Part shown: piece after piece, positions 53,174-64,000 of the stretch
How the letters are laid out: every line of letters begins with the position of its first letter
Numbering within the stretch: position 1 is the stretch's first letter
Assembly: GCA_012845835.1 (NCBI GenBank)
Contig: JABAKD010000012.1
Location: 7,863,973 to 7,927,972, forward strand
Direction of reading: 5' to 3'
Length of the DNA: 64,000 nt
Source of the DNA: Undaria pinnatifida
Lineage: Eukaryota; Sar; Phaeophyceae; Laminariales; Alariaceae
Made by a program: the position numbers and the translations under genes
Notes under the pieces: generated by a model
The model's input: only the letters and a program-made list of their open reading frames with translations
Told to the model about the DNA's origin: nothing
Databases searched by the model: none

Positions 53174-54170
53174 ATGGGTAGAATGAAAAAGACTAGAGCT
53201 CGAAAGCGCGCAAGGTTTAATGGCCAATTTCAGCGCCGTGAACCTCCTGTCGCTGCTCCCGGCGATACACCCCAGCCGTCGGCCGACAGCCTCTTTGTTC
53301 TCCCTTGGAAGTCGATGGCGAACCGTTCGATGACGATGACGACGACTGGCACGACGAGGACGCTGGTGCCGCCTCAGGTGCAGGGCAAGCCCCACTGTCT
53401 TTCAGGTCCGCCGCTGCTGTCGTGTCCGCAGCAGCGGTTTGCACCGCACAGCATCTCTGTCCCGAGAATACGCCGCCTCGGCGTGCGGCGTAATCAGCCG
53501 GTCCCCCGTGTCGCCAGACTGTGCACCGCCGCAAGCAGGCAGCGCTTGGTCAGCGAAACAAGGGATGGCGCGATTCATCAGCGGCTGGCTGGAGAGTGGA
53601 GCTGGGCAGCAGCCTTCTTTGCCTCAAAAACCGGAGACGGAAGGTGCTGCAGTCGACATGGAAGAGGAAGAGAGTCCCGTGCCTGCTGCTGCATGCAGCG
53701 CCGAACCACGGTGAGATGGCGAGAGCGAGAGCAAAGAAAGCGATAGCGACATGCTAGTGTGTGACGATGCGGATCTTCCATTGTAGGATTGGGTCGGTGA
53801 CGATGAGCAAGAACAAACGCAAGTAGGCTTAAGAGAACACTGTGACGGATACTTGTCGTGGGGAGACTGTGGTTGTCTGGACGGAGTTGACTACACAGCT
53901 GAGATGAGTGATGGCTTGCCCCACGACGATGAAGAGAGCGGCGCCGAGAGCGACGGCGATATTGAGCCTCGGCGTGCCGGCGAAGCAGCAGTGATGGGCG
54001 CCGGATTCGAAGAGAGCGGCGCAGGGCTCGATGGCGAAGTTGAGCATGGGGGTGCTGGCGAAGCAGCGGCGACCGGCGAGTGCGGTTCAAGTGGCCCAAC
54101 AAGCGCCGCAGCGAAACACCGGCGCCCGCGGTTCGAAGGAGCTCGAGAGATACAGCAAGGCATATGATAG
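53174..54170 (+). pseudogene. Unrecognised coding remnant, basic then acidic
   Basis: GC-rich stretch with coding-like composition but broken frames. 53174 onward: a basic start MGRMKKTRARKRARF. Another frame from 53305: a run of six Asp (DGEPFDDDDDDWHDE). 53577-53714: ARFISGWLESG with an acidic end. 53853-54167: Glu/Asp/Gly-rich with two copies of a 26-residue repeat (78-bp period) around EESGAxxDG and AGEAA. Basic-then-acidic order is common in nuclear proteins and transposase N-termini, but no family was recognised. It could equally be exons of a host gene with unseen introns. Confidence 0.35.
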
Positions 54171-55059
54171 GGGTTCCGTGGGTCATTTCGGCCAAAAACG
54201 TCGCATTTTGTCCAAACAACAAGAACTCATCGGATATCGACGCAGCTCGACGCCGCCGTCACGGCCAATGTTGTTTCACTTTTCAATTCGCCTCGCTTCG
54301 AAAGTTATTGCGAAAAGACAAACTGGACAAATTGTCCTGGACTGACCATATTGATAATGCTTTTTTACTTGATACAGATATTGTAATGGTCTTAGGATAA
54401 GAGACCTTGGTAGTCTCCTTCACCTTTGAGACTGATGGGGATGCCTTCAGATATTTAGTTGGTTCGGAAAGACGTAGGCAGTGGTCCGGTTCAAGGAAAT
54501 GAAAGAAGTGGAAAAAGTGTTTTACTATCCTCAGCCTGGCGGGAAACAAGGCGGAAACCAAGCACTGAAGTGGTGGGGCTCGTGTCGCTCCCCACTATCT
54601 ACGTCCGTCTGCCCGGAATGATCTACTACTATGTTCCCGTACGATGATTGACAGGGTTATCTACCCCCTGTGAGTTATTGCTAGCCCTTTTTATATGCGT
54701 TGCAAGCACTCAAGTAATGGGGCTCGAGTAGCTCCCGAAATAGCTGCCTACGTCCGCACTCAATCATCACTCAACTGCAGCAGTATGTTCCTGTAAGATG
54801 ATTGATATGATTGCCTACCAGTATTTCTCTTGTAGTAGCCTTCTACGCTACGCTACGAAGTCGTCTCTACCCCTGTGTCTGGTCCTACAACAGTAGTCCT
54901 AGCAGTACACGTTAGCTTCTTTTACCGCATCGGCCCAGCGTCAGTCTCCATATGCCCCCCGGTGGCCATGGTCTGCTTACTGGGGACTGACCCATCCCCC
55001 AGTCCCGAACTCTGAACTGCCTTGCAATAGTGCTGGAACCCAATCTCACCACAATAGCC
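54171..55059. other. No gene; diverged direct repeats
   Basis: GGGGCTCGTGTCGCTCCC (54571) and GGGGCTCGAGTAGCTCCC (54719) begin two related segments of about 110 bp, each with TACGTCCG and TATGTTCC. No coding signal. Confidence 0.5.
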
Positions 55060-55380
55060 CACCCTGGTCCACCGTCGCTATATAAAGGGCGTGCGGTTGA
55101 ACAACTCTTGTATATGAGATTGTTTCGCAGGGGCTACATCACTATAGTACCATTAGCAAAATTCGCCAGATAAACGCAGCAACCCTCCCTGAAGCAGTAC
55201 CTCGTTAAATGTACTACAATTCTCGTAGAGCCAAAATGCCGCCTTCGGCGTACCCCGATTGCGTAATTCCAAATCCCCGGAAAAGGAAAAAAAAAGTCTG
55301 CTAAATACCCACCCTGGTCCACCGTTGCCTTATAAGGGGCGTGTTGCGGAACAACTCTCGCACGTGAGGTTGCGTATCGC
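55060..55380 (+). promoter_or_regulatory. Two stacked promoter-like LTR fragments
   Basis: CCCACCCTGGTCCACCGT followed by CTATATAAAGGGCGTG (about 55058-55092), and again with CTTATAAGGGGCGTG (about 55309-55343), each leading into GAACAACTCT. This resembles the TATA and R region of an LTR, duplicated in front of the degenerate pol at 55580. Confidence 0.5.
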
Positions 55381-55579
55381 AGAGACTACTGGACGACCGT
55401 GCCACCCCTCGCACAAGCATCCCTCCCTCTCAGACATCCAGGAGCTGGCGGGTAAGGATCGACTACATACAACCAACGAAGACATCGCCCTGCTTGTCCG
55501 TAATCCGACACTGCCGCCGACAAGGTCTGACAAACCTAACTCTGTGGGGCGAGCTTCTTGCTTGCTAAACGACGAGCCG

Positions 55580-57440
55580 GTTCGCATCTACGCCCCCTTG
55601 CTCATGCGCCCTTGGATCATGCAAGTATGTCATTCGACGGCCTCTTGCCACCTTGGCACCACGCGCACGTTGCGCATGCTGGAGCGATTTTATTGGTGGA
55701 TTGGTATTATTGTGTGCACCCGTCGGTAGCTTCGCCACTGCTCCAAGTGCCAAGCGCGGAAAACCCCACGGCTGACTGTCCGCTGGCCAATCATCTCAGT
55801 ACCTCTACCGGAAGGTTTAGGTGTAGCCGTCGGTGTTGACTACTTCGGCCCCCTTCCTGCTGTTCACCGATCGCTTCAGTCGTCGGGCCGACATGTTCCC
55901 CGTCACTGCTGTTGAGTTCACCCCGCAGGGTACAGCCAATATCCTGGTGACCCAATACATTCCCTTGTAGGGGTGCCCGCGCACCATACTCGGGGACAAC
56001 GGCCTGCAGTTCTGCTCCAAGTTTTCACAAGCTGTATATCAGCTGCTGGGCGTGCGCAAGCTTGCTACAAGCTCCGATCATTCCAACTGTAACGGGGGCG
56101 TTGAGCGGGTAAACCACACTATGGCCCAAATGCTGGGTATGGTCGTCAACGAGCGACAAGACGATTGGAACTTGCATCTTCCTCACGTCCAATTTGCTTA
56201 CAACAATTCAGTCAGCGCGGCGACGGGCTTGGCGCCCAACGAGGTCCACACGGGCAGACTCCCGCGTCTCCCCCTGACGGTTTTCGACCGCACCGGCGTC
56301 GTGGGGCACCGGAGTTTCGCCCGCGACCACCTGGTCTACTGCGACGTGGCCACCGACCGATAAAAGCGGGCGAACGACACTGTTCGCCCACACCCCACGC
56401 TCACCGTTTCCCTGGTTAACCGCAGAAACTCCGCTCTCATGGACGCGCTGCGTCCGGCACTTAACTTTGCTGTAGGTGATTGGGCATGGGTGTACAACTC
56501 TTCCTCCACCATCCGCCAGGGTGTGAAAGGGAACACGGACGCCAAGGTGCTAAAGGCCAAACTCGCGCTTACCTGGACGGCCCCTACAGGATCCTGGCTG
56601 TCGGCCCCGGCTTCGCCGCCGAGACCCCGAACGGCTCGCCATTCGGGAGCAACCTCCTCTATTTGGACCTCCCTTCCGACCTGCCCGGTTCAGACACTCG
56701 TCGGCGTGTGGAGATTGAACGCTGCAAGCCTTGCGCCAACCCCCCTGACAGCGGGGACATGCCCAAAGACCTACCGGCGGAGCTAACGCAGTATGTGCTA
56801 AATACGTCTTGCAAGAAGTCGCCTCCGTTCCACGTACCTCAAGACGATGTTTCGACCTCCCTCCAACGGCTATAATTGGAGCAGATCACCGGCCATCAGT
56901 CGATCCAGGGGCGAGGTGGCGTCATCGCCGTGTGATACAAGACGCATTGGGCGGAACTCTCTGAACCTTCCTGGGAGCGGGAAATGGAGATCCACCTCTC
57001 CCGCCCCCACATTTTGCGTTATTGGGCCGGCACGCCGAACCAGCACCGCCAACCCAACCGCCTCTACTGCCGCATGCGGATCGGGGCGGCACAGCGCGAG
57101 CTTTCCCGCAACAACGGGGAGCGTTTCATAGCGCCGGGCTACGCTTGGGTTGCCCGAGCCGATTGGCCCCGCCGCTACCACGACACGGTGCTTTCTAAGG
57201 GAGCCCACGTTTGGTGCAAGGGAGATGATGTGTTATGGTGGCTTGGAAAATCATCGCGAGCACAATCGAGGACAAGGTATACCTGGTCCGGTTTCTGGAA
57301 GACCCGGGGCCAATTAAACTTCCCCTTCCCCTGGCGAGCTGCACGATTTCGACGGGAGCCGTATGAGGCTCTTGGTGCCTACAAGTTCACATCGCCAACG
57401 CGTTTCCTCGGGAGATCCAATGTAACGTAGATCAATCTCG
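55580..57440 (+). pseudogene. Ty3/gypsy integrase and chromodomain remnant
   Basis: Frames switch repeatedly. 55580-55729: the HHCC finger (CHSTASCHLGTTRTLRMLERFYW), then KCQARKTPR. 56052-56363: the last catalytic part (SNCNGGVERVNHTMAQML with Glu, then FAYNNSVSAATGLAP). About 56565-56610: a GPYRILAVG module. About 56870-57010: ITGHQSIQGRGGVIAV to THWAELSEPSWEREMEIHL, chromodomain-like, followed by YWAGTPNQ and a region ending near 57440. At least four frame changes or stops. RT and gag are absent here. It is a different lineage from the element at 25989. Confidence 0.75.
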
Positions 57441-58378
57441 AGGCGCGACCGTGGCCATTTGACTTTCAAACCACCGCCGCCTCTCGATAGTTCTCCATTT
57501 TTTGGGGTTATGAGATTTGAGTCTTTGTCTTTGGTTCGTTCGTGATGTTTCGAGCGTTTTTTCACTGGATGTAAGGCGGTTCTAACCACTACTTTTCTTA
57601 GTCCCGCCGGCAGCCCCCCTGTCCTGTGCCGGGCCAGGGACCGGGTGTTCACGCCGCTATCTGAGGCTCAGGACTGCGGTTTTTTGTGTTTGTCCAATTT
57701 CGCCCTGCCGACGCCCTCCTCAGCCCAGAGCCGGGGGGTGGCAAGGGTACCCTGTTCGCGCATAACGTGGTACAGGGCTATATATATGACGAATGTGTGT
57801 TATCTTTCATTTTTTTGTATGGCGTATTTATTCTACTTGTTTCGGCTTAACACTCCTCTCCGTCGCGGGGCTGTAGGTTGTGTCACCTTCCATTCCGGGT
57901 ATTGTCGTTTCCTCATCTAACCCCCGCCATGCCAATGGTCCGCGGGAAGTTTTGGTCGTGCGTTTTCCCTTGTATCAGCGCCTGTGCTCCCCTTCCTTTC
58001 GACAAAGGTTTGCCTTGCGGTAGGGCCTTTTCAGTGGTTTGTTTGCCGTAGAGCCTTTTCTTTTTCCCCCCCGGCCACACCGGCGGTACGCGACAGGTTT
58101 TTGATGGGTGGTTTGTCTTGTTGTGGGGTCTGCATTTTCTTCGATTGCTTCTATTTGCATTTTCCTGGCTCCATAGTCAGGCTGTTGGAGGTGTGGGAGT
58201 GGGTTTTGAGGAGCCGCATCTTCGACGCATGGTCTAGTTCGTACAACCGGAGTTTCCCCGAATCTCCCTTATTTCTGCATATGCGGCTCATCAGGGTGGG
58301 CTAGTGTTAAGGTACGGCCTTGAAAGGCCTGCAATTACCTGACTTCATAGGTAATTGGTCATTTTCGTGTGATATGTT
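57441..58378. other. No gene seen
   Basis: No domain recognised. A perfect 9-bp stem CAATTACCT / AGGTAATTG (58332-58357) lies just before the copia remnant. It might contain the missing 5' part or LTR of that element, but no matching LTR was found. Confidence 0.5.
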
Positions 58379-60732
58379 GGCGTTCGAGATGTCTGGCCGC
58401 GTCATGGTCGACAGCCACATCAGACTGCCCACAAACACCTGTACCTGCCCAGATACACGACTCCCGGTCCCAGGAAGAGGGGGGGTCCGAGGTCGACGAC
58501 GCGAGCACGTCAAATGGAGGTGGAGAGGGGGTGATGGACGAGCAGGACAGAGGTCTGGCTCGCCTGACCGACCTCGACGTGACGTGGGGGTTTGATCTGC
58601 ACGCGTTCTTGCGGGAGCGCTCACAGGAGACACCTGCTGCCGGCGATGCTGGCGATCTGCACGTGTGCTTTCAGGAGCGCTCACAGAAGGCACCTGTCGC
58701 CGGCGATGCTGGCGACGGAACAACCGAGACGATAGACTCGTCTCAAGGGGGCGCGGTAGACGCCTTCTCGGTCCCGGCAGGGAGGGCCGAAACAGTCGAG
58801 ACGATGGATTCGTCTCAAGGGGGCGCGGTGGACGCCTCCTCGATCCCGGCAGGGAGGGCCGAACGCGGCTCAGACGCATCAGCAGCCTCCGGCACCGACC
58901 AAGGGAACGGCGAAGGTCCCCTCGCGGTCCTGTCGGGTAGGGCAGCTCACAAGCTCAGTAGCTGGGGACGGCTACCCCCGACAGTAATGACCCGTGGTCA
59001 GAGCCAACGCCTGCAGGATGAATCTACCCAACGTCAGCGTGCGATCGAGGACGCGATGTCTGCGGCAGTGCAAAAGTGGACGGAGTTTGGGAGTATACTG
59101 GCTGATACATCCTGGACGACGGAGGACGCAATGGCCATGATGGCCGGAGGACCTGCTGCGGACAATACTAAAGGGGAGTCAAACGTGTGCATGCCGAGTG
59201 GTTTTCCAGAGAACCAACCCCGTAATCCGTAGCACATGTAGAGCGTTCAAAATACAAAGCGGCGTGGCGTAAAGCCATGAAGACTGAGTTGGACGGTCAC
59301 CAAACGACCGGTACATACGGAGCTGCGACTCCGCCGCGAGGGCGGAAACCTGTACCTGCAAATGGGTAAACTATTCTCCAAGACTGACAAGGATGGTACC
59401 ATAGCGGAGTCGAAAGCAAGAGTTGTGGCTAAGGTTTTTGGCCAGGTGCAAGACGTAGATTAGTTTCAAACGTTTGCACCAAACCCATCGTCAATCAAAA
59501 TTCTGGCGGCCATTTGTAAATGAGCAACGTCTGAAGATTTTCCATTTAGACTTAGCACAAGCTTTTGTCCGCGCGAAACTCGACGCCGAGATATACATGA
59601 AACTACCCGATAGGTGTGGTGACATGTCAGGAAATATTATTTGCCTCAACACATCATTATATGGTTTAAAGCAGAGTGGACGGCAGTGGGCCGCACTACT
59701 GGTAGAGACCGTGGTGGAATTCGGCGTGGAGCAGAATAGGACTGATCCTTGTGTTCTTCGCACGGTTGTGAATGGTAAGGTAGAACTGATTATGGCCGTT
59801 CACGTAAATGACATTGTGATTGCAGGATCGGACGAGGCATGCAGAGACTTCCATGCCACATTACACACTAAGTTTCCAACGAATAGCCTAGGCGAGTTAG
59901 CTTGGTATACTGGTTGTGATTTCAAGTGTGACTGGGAATTGGGCACGTTGGAGATCACGCAGAAGGCTTTTGTTGAAGGCATGCTGAATCGTTTTGGTGT
60001 GAACTCGTCCTCTGACATCCCCGCGACCCCTGTCATTGAACTAGGTTCAAGAGAGGAGAGCGAACTAAAGAAAGACTGGCCGTACAAGGAGACTGTGGGT
60101 AGTCTGATGCGGCTGTCGACCATGACACGGCCAGACATTTCGAACGCGGTGCGTGCTGTGGCATGCCGTTCTCACAACCCCACCGACAGGCACTGGAAAG
60201 CAGTTCTGAAGATCATGGCATACCTCCATGGGACAAAGGGTATGGGTTTGACTTTTGTAAGGGGTTCGGGATTGCATCTGACGGCGTAAAGTGATGCTGG
60301 CTACGCTGATAAGTCGAACGACAGGCGCCCGGTGTCGGGGACGGCAGCTACTTTGGGGGGTGCTGCCGTCAGCTGGGCAAGAAGCACGCAGAGGTGCGTT
60401 ACGCTGTCTACAGCAGAAGCACAGTATGTAGCCCTGGGTGAAGGGATGAAGGAGGCTCTGCTGACGGGGGCAGTATTGTCTTTTATTTGTCCTGATCTAA
60501 CTGGATCATGTGTCCGTTTTTTTGAAGATAATCAGGGGCCATAGCACTTGCTGAGAACCCTCTTAGTTCTGCGCGGAGCGACCACATAGATGTGCGGTTC
60601 CACTTCGTCTGAGACCTACTTCGTGTAAAGAAAATTGACATTCAATTCGTAGCTTCGGCAGAGCAGCACGCGGATATTTTGACGAAATCCCTCGCTGCGA
60701 CCCCTTTTAATCTCACCGTAAGTTTTCGTTGA
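58379..60732 (+). pseudogene. Ty1/copia reverse transcriptase-RNase H remnant
   Basis: 58490-59232: a linker with two in-frame tandem duplications (about 69 bp and 75 bp, 58602-58864). RT: FSKTDKDGTIAESKARVVAK near 59375, IFHLDLAQAFVRAKLDAEIY near 59540, LYGLKQSGRQW near 59665, and the active site as VHVNDIVIAG near 59800. MRLSTMTRPDISNA lies near 60105. RNase H: SDAGYADKSNDRRPVSG near 60290, TLSTAEAQYVALGEG near 60405, EDNQG near 60525, and HADILTKSLA near 60668. Lesions: stops at 59461, 60286 (TAA) and 60609, plus frame changes near 59520 and 60540. Gag and integrase are missing. Confidence 0.88.
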
Positions 60733-60759
60733 ACCTACCCTTGGGTGACGAGTAAGGGG

Positions 60760-61369
60760 TGTGAGCATTATTCGATGAGCACCATGTTTGAGTCATGCCA
60801 GGAGTAACTTGTCAGGCCGCCGCCCCACCCTACTTTGAGGGGCATGGATGAGTACGGCGCTAATTGGCATTTTAGTTTCTGGCCATGGTCATTGTTTGAA
60901 TGCGGCCATCATTGTTACAATGACAATGGTTTGGATGATGTAATACATACAGGAGGTTTTGACCCGGTGGCCGGGTTTCCTCCTGCGGGACTGTCGTTAG
61001 CTGTTCTTTGGTCCTAGCTTTTTGTTTTGGATGCCCGTTCGGTCTCGTCACTGCTGTGAAGAGCCATGGAGGGTGTTAGTTTGGATCGTCACAGCACGAT
61101 GGAAACAAAAGTTGTAGAGGGTTGCGTATACATTCGTAGGCGTTTTTATGCAGTTTCTCTCGTGCGAGGAGAGCTCCAGCACTCCGATCTCTGCTCCTTC
61201 TTTCCTCCTTGTCCTCTAACACAACGAAGAAAAGAACACTCGTCAGACCGCGAGGCGGTCAGGGCATCCAGGCTTGGACTCTACGAACAGTGTAACCGTC
61301 GTGCTGTCACGATCCAAACTAACATTATCTATTACGGGTACGTAGTCAGGAAATGAAACCGACGCATGC
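60760..61369 (+). other. Possible 3' LTR or flank of copia remnant
   Basis: Starts TGTGAGCATT after a purine-rich AGTAAGGGG, which fits a polypurine tract and LTR start. No 5' partner was found to define its end. No coding content. Confidence 0.3.
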
Positions 61370-61520
61370 GCCTCGGCTCTCAGTTAGTTGCTATCCGAGG
61401 CTCTGTGGAAATAATAAAGCAACTTCTCTACTACGGCCAAGAAAGTAAGCACTCATCGAGGACCAGCTCAATAGGCAGACCTGCAGGGGACACTCTGTGT
61501 CCCCACCCGAATGAATTAAG
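61370..61520 (-). repeat. Dispersed repeat shared with 36018-36180
   Basis: Reverse complement of 36018-36180, with GGCAGACCTGCAGGGGACAC. It may be the outer end of the copia-type element. Confidence 0.6.
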
Positions 61521-61919
61521 AACTTAACTCTTTACGCTGTCATGCAGCTGTTATTGGTGAACTTTTTCAGTGATGATGCCGTTCCCTGCTTTCCCTTTCA
61601 AATTCCGCTTTCACTTGCCTTCCGCATTCATGTCGCTTTTCCATGCTTCTTTTGTATGTCGCTTTTTCTGCATTTTCCTCCAACCTTCCACATTGCTCAT
61701 TTACATTTTGTCACAAAACTGTTGGTGCTGTACGAAGTATGTCAGCATCAGCTACCTTCTTCTGTTTTTAATCGTATCCCTTCCCTGCGCCGGGAATGTT
61801 GCTAATTGCTCCTTTTCCGTTTCTCCTCGCCTCACTGTTGTTGATGAAAATAAATATAAGTATCACATATACTTCGAAGTAATACATATAGCAAGCCCCT
61901 ATATCTATGCGACCTAAAG
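61521..61919. other. No gene seen
   Basis: T-rich, with two overlapping short frames and no domain. Confidence 0.5.
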
Positions 61920-62460
61920 CTGTTGAGAATCCTCTTGTCCCCCCACCTCCCCACCCCTTCGAACACTCCGCCCTCTCCTCACTGGTTGTACGACTTACGC
62001 GATGTACATGATAAACTGATGCATTTCTTCCACCACCGTCAAATTTGTCCCCGAAAAGGGTTTATAGTTTCCGCACACAGATTGAGTTGCCCCGCCCGTC
62101 CCCCCCGTCCCCCCCCGCTCTCTTGTTCATACCCAGGCCCCTCCGGCATTCCCTCACCGGTTATACGACTTACAGGATACACTTGATAAACTGATGGATT
62201 TCCTTCCACAGCTGTCAGGTTTTGTCCCCCTAAAAAACGGGTTTTATAGTTTCCGCGCACAGACCGACTAACATCACCCTGTTGACCCTGTTACAAGCTA
62301 CACTGTAATTTCAATGGGAGTCGCCGACCTATATCCTTACTGAGGACACACACCCAGTAAATCGCGCGATCGGAATATCACACACAGCTTGCAAAGATGT
62401 GTTTCGACAAAATCTTCGATCTCACAGCTGGAGCGTATTTTTATTTTTATAACAAAGGCT
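61920..62460 (+). mobile_element. Long member of retroposon family B
   Basis: Two tandem 5' units (about 61930-62090 and 62090-62205) with GTTGTACGACTTACGCGATG- and GTTATACGACTTACAGGATA-type sequence, then the CAGCTGTCAGGTTTTGTCCC core to about 62455. Same build as 36955-37530 in the opposite orientation. Confidence 0.68.
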
Positions 62461-62955
62461 CCGCATGTTTGCCCGCATACGCCGGCACCCATGCTTTGGG
62501 TGGGCCAGGGCAGCACTTCGAATTATTCGATTCAATACTTGGTAGGGTAAATAAAGTTACCACACACAAACATAGTCTGCGCGTACAGTATGTAAGGTAA
62601 TGCCAAGAGTTCGATACAGACTAACAATCGTAACAATGTACTACTACTAACAGCTACAGTTTTTTGTGTGAATCCGATTTCGAGCTTCATTCATCAGATT
62701 TCGATTGGAGACATCCGAGCACACGCCGAGTGACCCTTTAGTCTGGCGACGAAACGTGTCGAGTGCGTTTCTTATGACAGTTTTACTCGATCAAGCATCC
62801 GGGGCCAGTAAGGTGACTGACCATGTCCGCTGCGTGTGATTAGAGAAGTTGTACATGGACCAATTGCATAATACAACAGCAGTCAGTCCAGATCGAGTCG
62901 ATCGGTGCAACTTGCTCGGGTATCGTATTATTACCGCAGCAGTAGTACACTCCAC
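62461..62955. other. No gene or repeat recognised
   Basis: No domain-bearing frame. Nothing distinctive. Confidence 0.5.
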
Positions 62956-63319
62956 TTTTTTTTTTTTCATCCCATTTAATGTGATGCTCGCATTACTCTC
63001 GCCCTCATAACGCAGTAGTATAACTTAGATCCGCGGTCATACAGCGGGCTCCCCTCTTCCCTCTTCACTACGGCATCTGCCCTAATTTTTATGGCGAGAA
63101 GAATTCAGCATTTTTCTCCCCTCGTCGATTCGCGTCGATTTGTACCTACCCACACTGCTAGGCGATTTCAGCAGTCAGTTGATCCTTTTTTTCCCATGTA
63201 TTTCTGCAAACAAATAAAGCCAACAAAGCTCACAACGGTGGTTATTGAACTCAAGGACCAACGCTAGTATTAATAGTAGTAATATTCAAGTGTAACCCCA
63301 CTAGACCACCGGGACGACC
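62956..63319 (-). mobile_element. tRNA-headed SINE, family E
   Basis: On the minus strand: head with A-box-like TGGTCTAGTGG (63297-63308) and B-box-like GAGTTCAATAAC (63241-63252), a body of about 230 bp, a diverged core TATGACCGCGG (63031-63041), CACATTAAATG and a 12-A tail (62956-62967). The layout is that of a Pol III SINE. Only one copy in the window. Confidence 0.6.
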
Positions 63320-63324
63320 GGATC

Positions 63325-63620
63325 TACATCACTCACTGCCCCGGTGGCGTATCAGGTTATATCCTCAAGCCTGGTATAGGTCGGCTTCGTGAACTCGAAT
63401 CCCCCCAAGGGCATACTTGTACAAGTTTTCGGCTTATGCACTAAATTACTTGCGGAAAGCGCGAGAGCGTGAGTTAGCAACACTCGATGAAAAATCGAAG
63501 ATCAGTGGGTGCTGAATCCTATGCGCCAAAAAAATGAAGGCAATAACCGGAGGGGGGCGGGAAGCACGACGCCCGTGACGACGGCTTGTATGTCCAGAAG
63601 CTGGAAAGTAAAAAGTGTGC
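63325..63620 (+). mobile_element. tRNA-derived SINE, family A, copy 3
   Basis: A-box-like TGGCGTATCAGG at 63345-63356, B-box-like GAACTCGAATCCC at 63391-63403, a body matching 10361-10656 in reverse complement, a diverged core near 63572 and CAGAAGCTGGAAAGT near the 3' end. It stands head to head with the family E SINE. Confidence 0.78.
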
Positions 63621-64000
63621 CAAAAAAAATAAAAGCACTAGAAGAGATGACCAATCAGCAATCAGCAGCAATAAGGAGCACGTCAAGTACGAAGCAACAC
63701 AAGCCCTTTCTGTCAGTTACGTACCAACACACGACCGGTTGCACTTGACCGGCAAACGACCACAGCAACGGAGTCAGGGACCACAGCAACAACCAAGCAC
63801 GCCATCTTACTGTCTACTTATCACCACCTTCGTGTGGCGCAGGTTAACAACAGGAGGAGGAACCTGTATAATACAACCCTCGAGGCCCCGGGGACGCAGC
63901 CACTCGCAATGCTGCTGTGTGGTTTTTCCTGGCGCAGTAATCGCAATCAACACTTCCTCCTCCTCGTTTAGTCATGCGTGCGCGTGCCACGTCTATATCC
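63621..64000. other. No gene seen
   Basis: No recognisable coding or repeat content to the window edge. Confidence 0.5.

Overview
The window is repeat-rich nuclear DNA from a eukaryote, read as such because it holds one gene split by seven GT-AG introns, tRNA-derived SINE-like repeats, a chromodomain Ty3/gypsy element, two DIRS-type tyrosine-recombinase retrotransposons, a hAT-type MITE, LINE and Ty1/copia remnants, a TTAGGG-type interstitial telomeric tract and very long microsatellites. The species cannot be named from sequence alone. An alga or other protist with large introns (a brown alga, for example) is a low-confidence guess.

Layout. 1-1020: a giant TGTA microsatellite, then GTT repeats. 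1021-7600: dispersed retroposons, a GGAAGCTTCC foldback satellite with telomere-like repeats inside it (1691-2996), a decayed MULE-like transposase (3585-4163) and a hAT-type MITE with an exact 8-bp target duplication (5255-5984). 7598-17874: a long-TIR element interrupted by DIRS element 1 (7782-17524), which itself carries a duplicated minisatellite block. 19160-24746: DIRS element 2 on the minus strand, inserted in a retroposon whose uninterrupted paralogue lies at about 6079-6445. 25365-25898: LINE tail. 25989-34181: a complete Ty3/gypsy chromovirus with near-identical LTRs. 34182-39870: SINE, retroposon and LINE fragments.

41524-52145 is the one convincing host gene: eight exons joining into 312 codons for a 2-oxoglutarate/Fe(II) dioxygenase of the isopenicillin-N-synthase-like type with all expected metal and cosubstrate ligands. 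About 91% of its span is intron, and the introns hold repeats of their own. 53174-54170 is an unrecognised, broken coding remnant. 55060-57440 is a second, decayed Ty3/gypsy integrase-chromodomain piece. 58379-60732 is a decayed Ty1/copia reverse transcriptase-RNase H. The right end (61920-63620) is made of retroposons, including two tRNA-headed SINEs placed head to head.

Most notable: (i) both DIRS elements show the split-direct-repeat design A1-ORFs-B1-A2-spacer-B2 with exactly matched repeat lengths, and one has an empty-site paralogue in the same window; (ii) several unrelated retroposon families share a short TGTGACCACGG core, suggesting an undescribed SINE domain; (iii) the dioxygenase gene becomes visible only when its small exons are joined.
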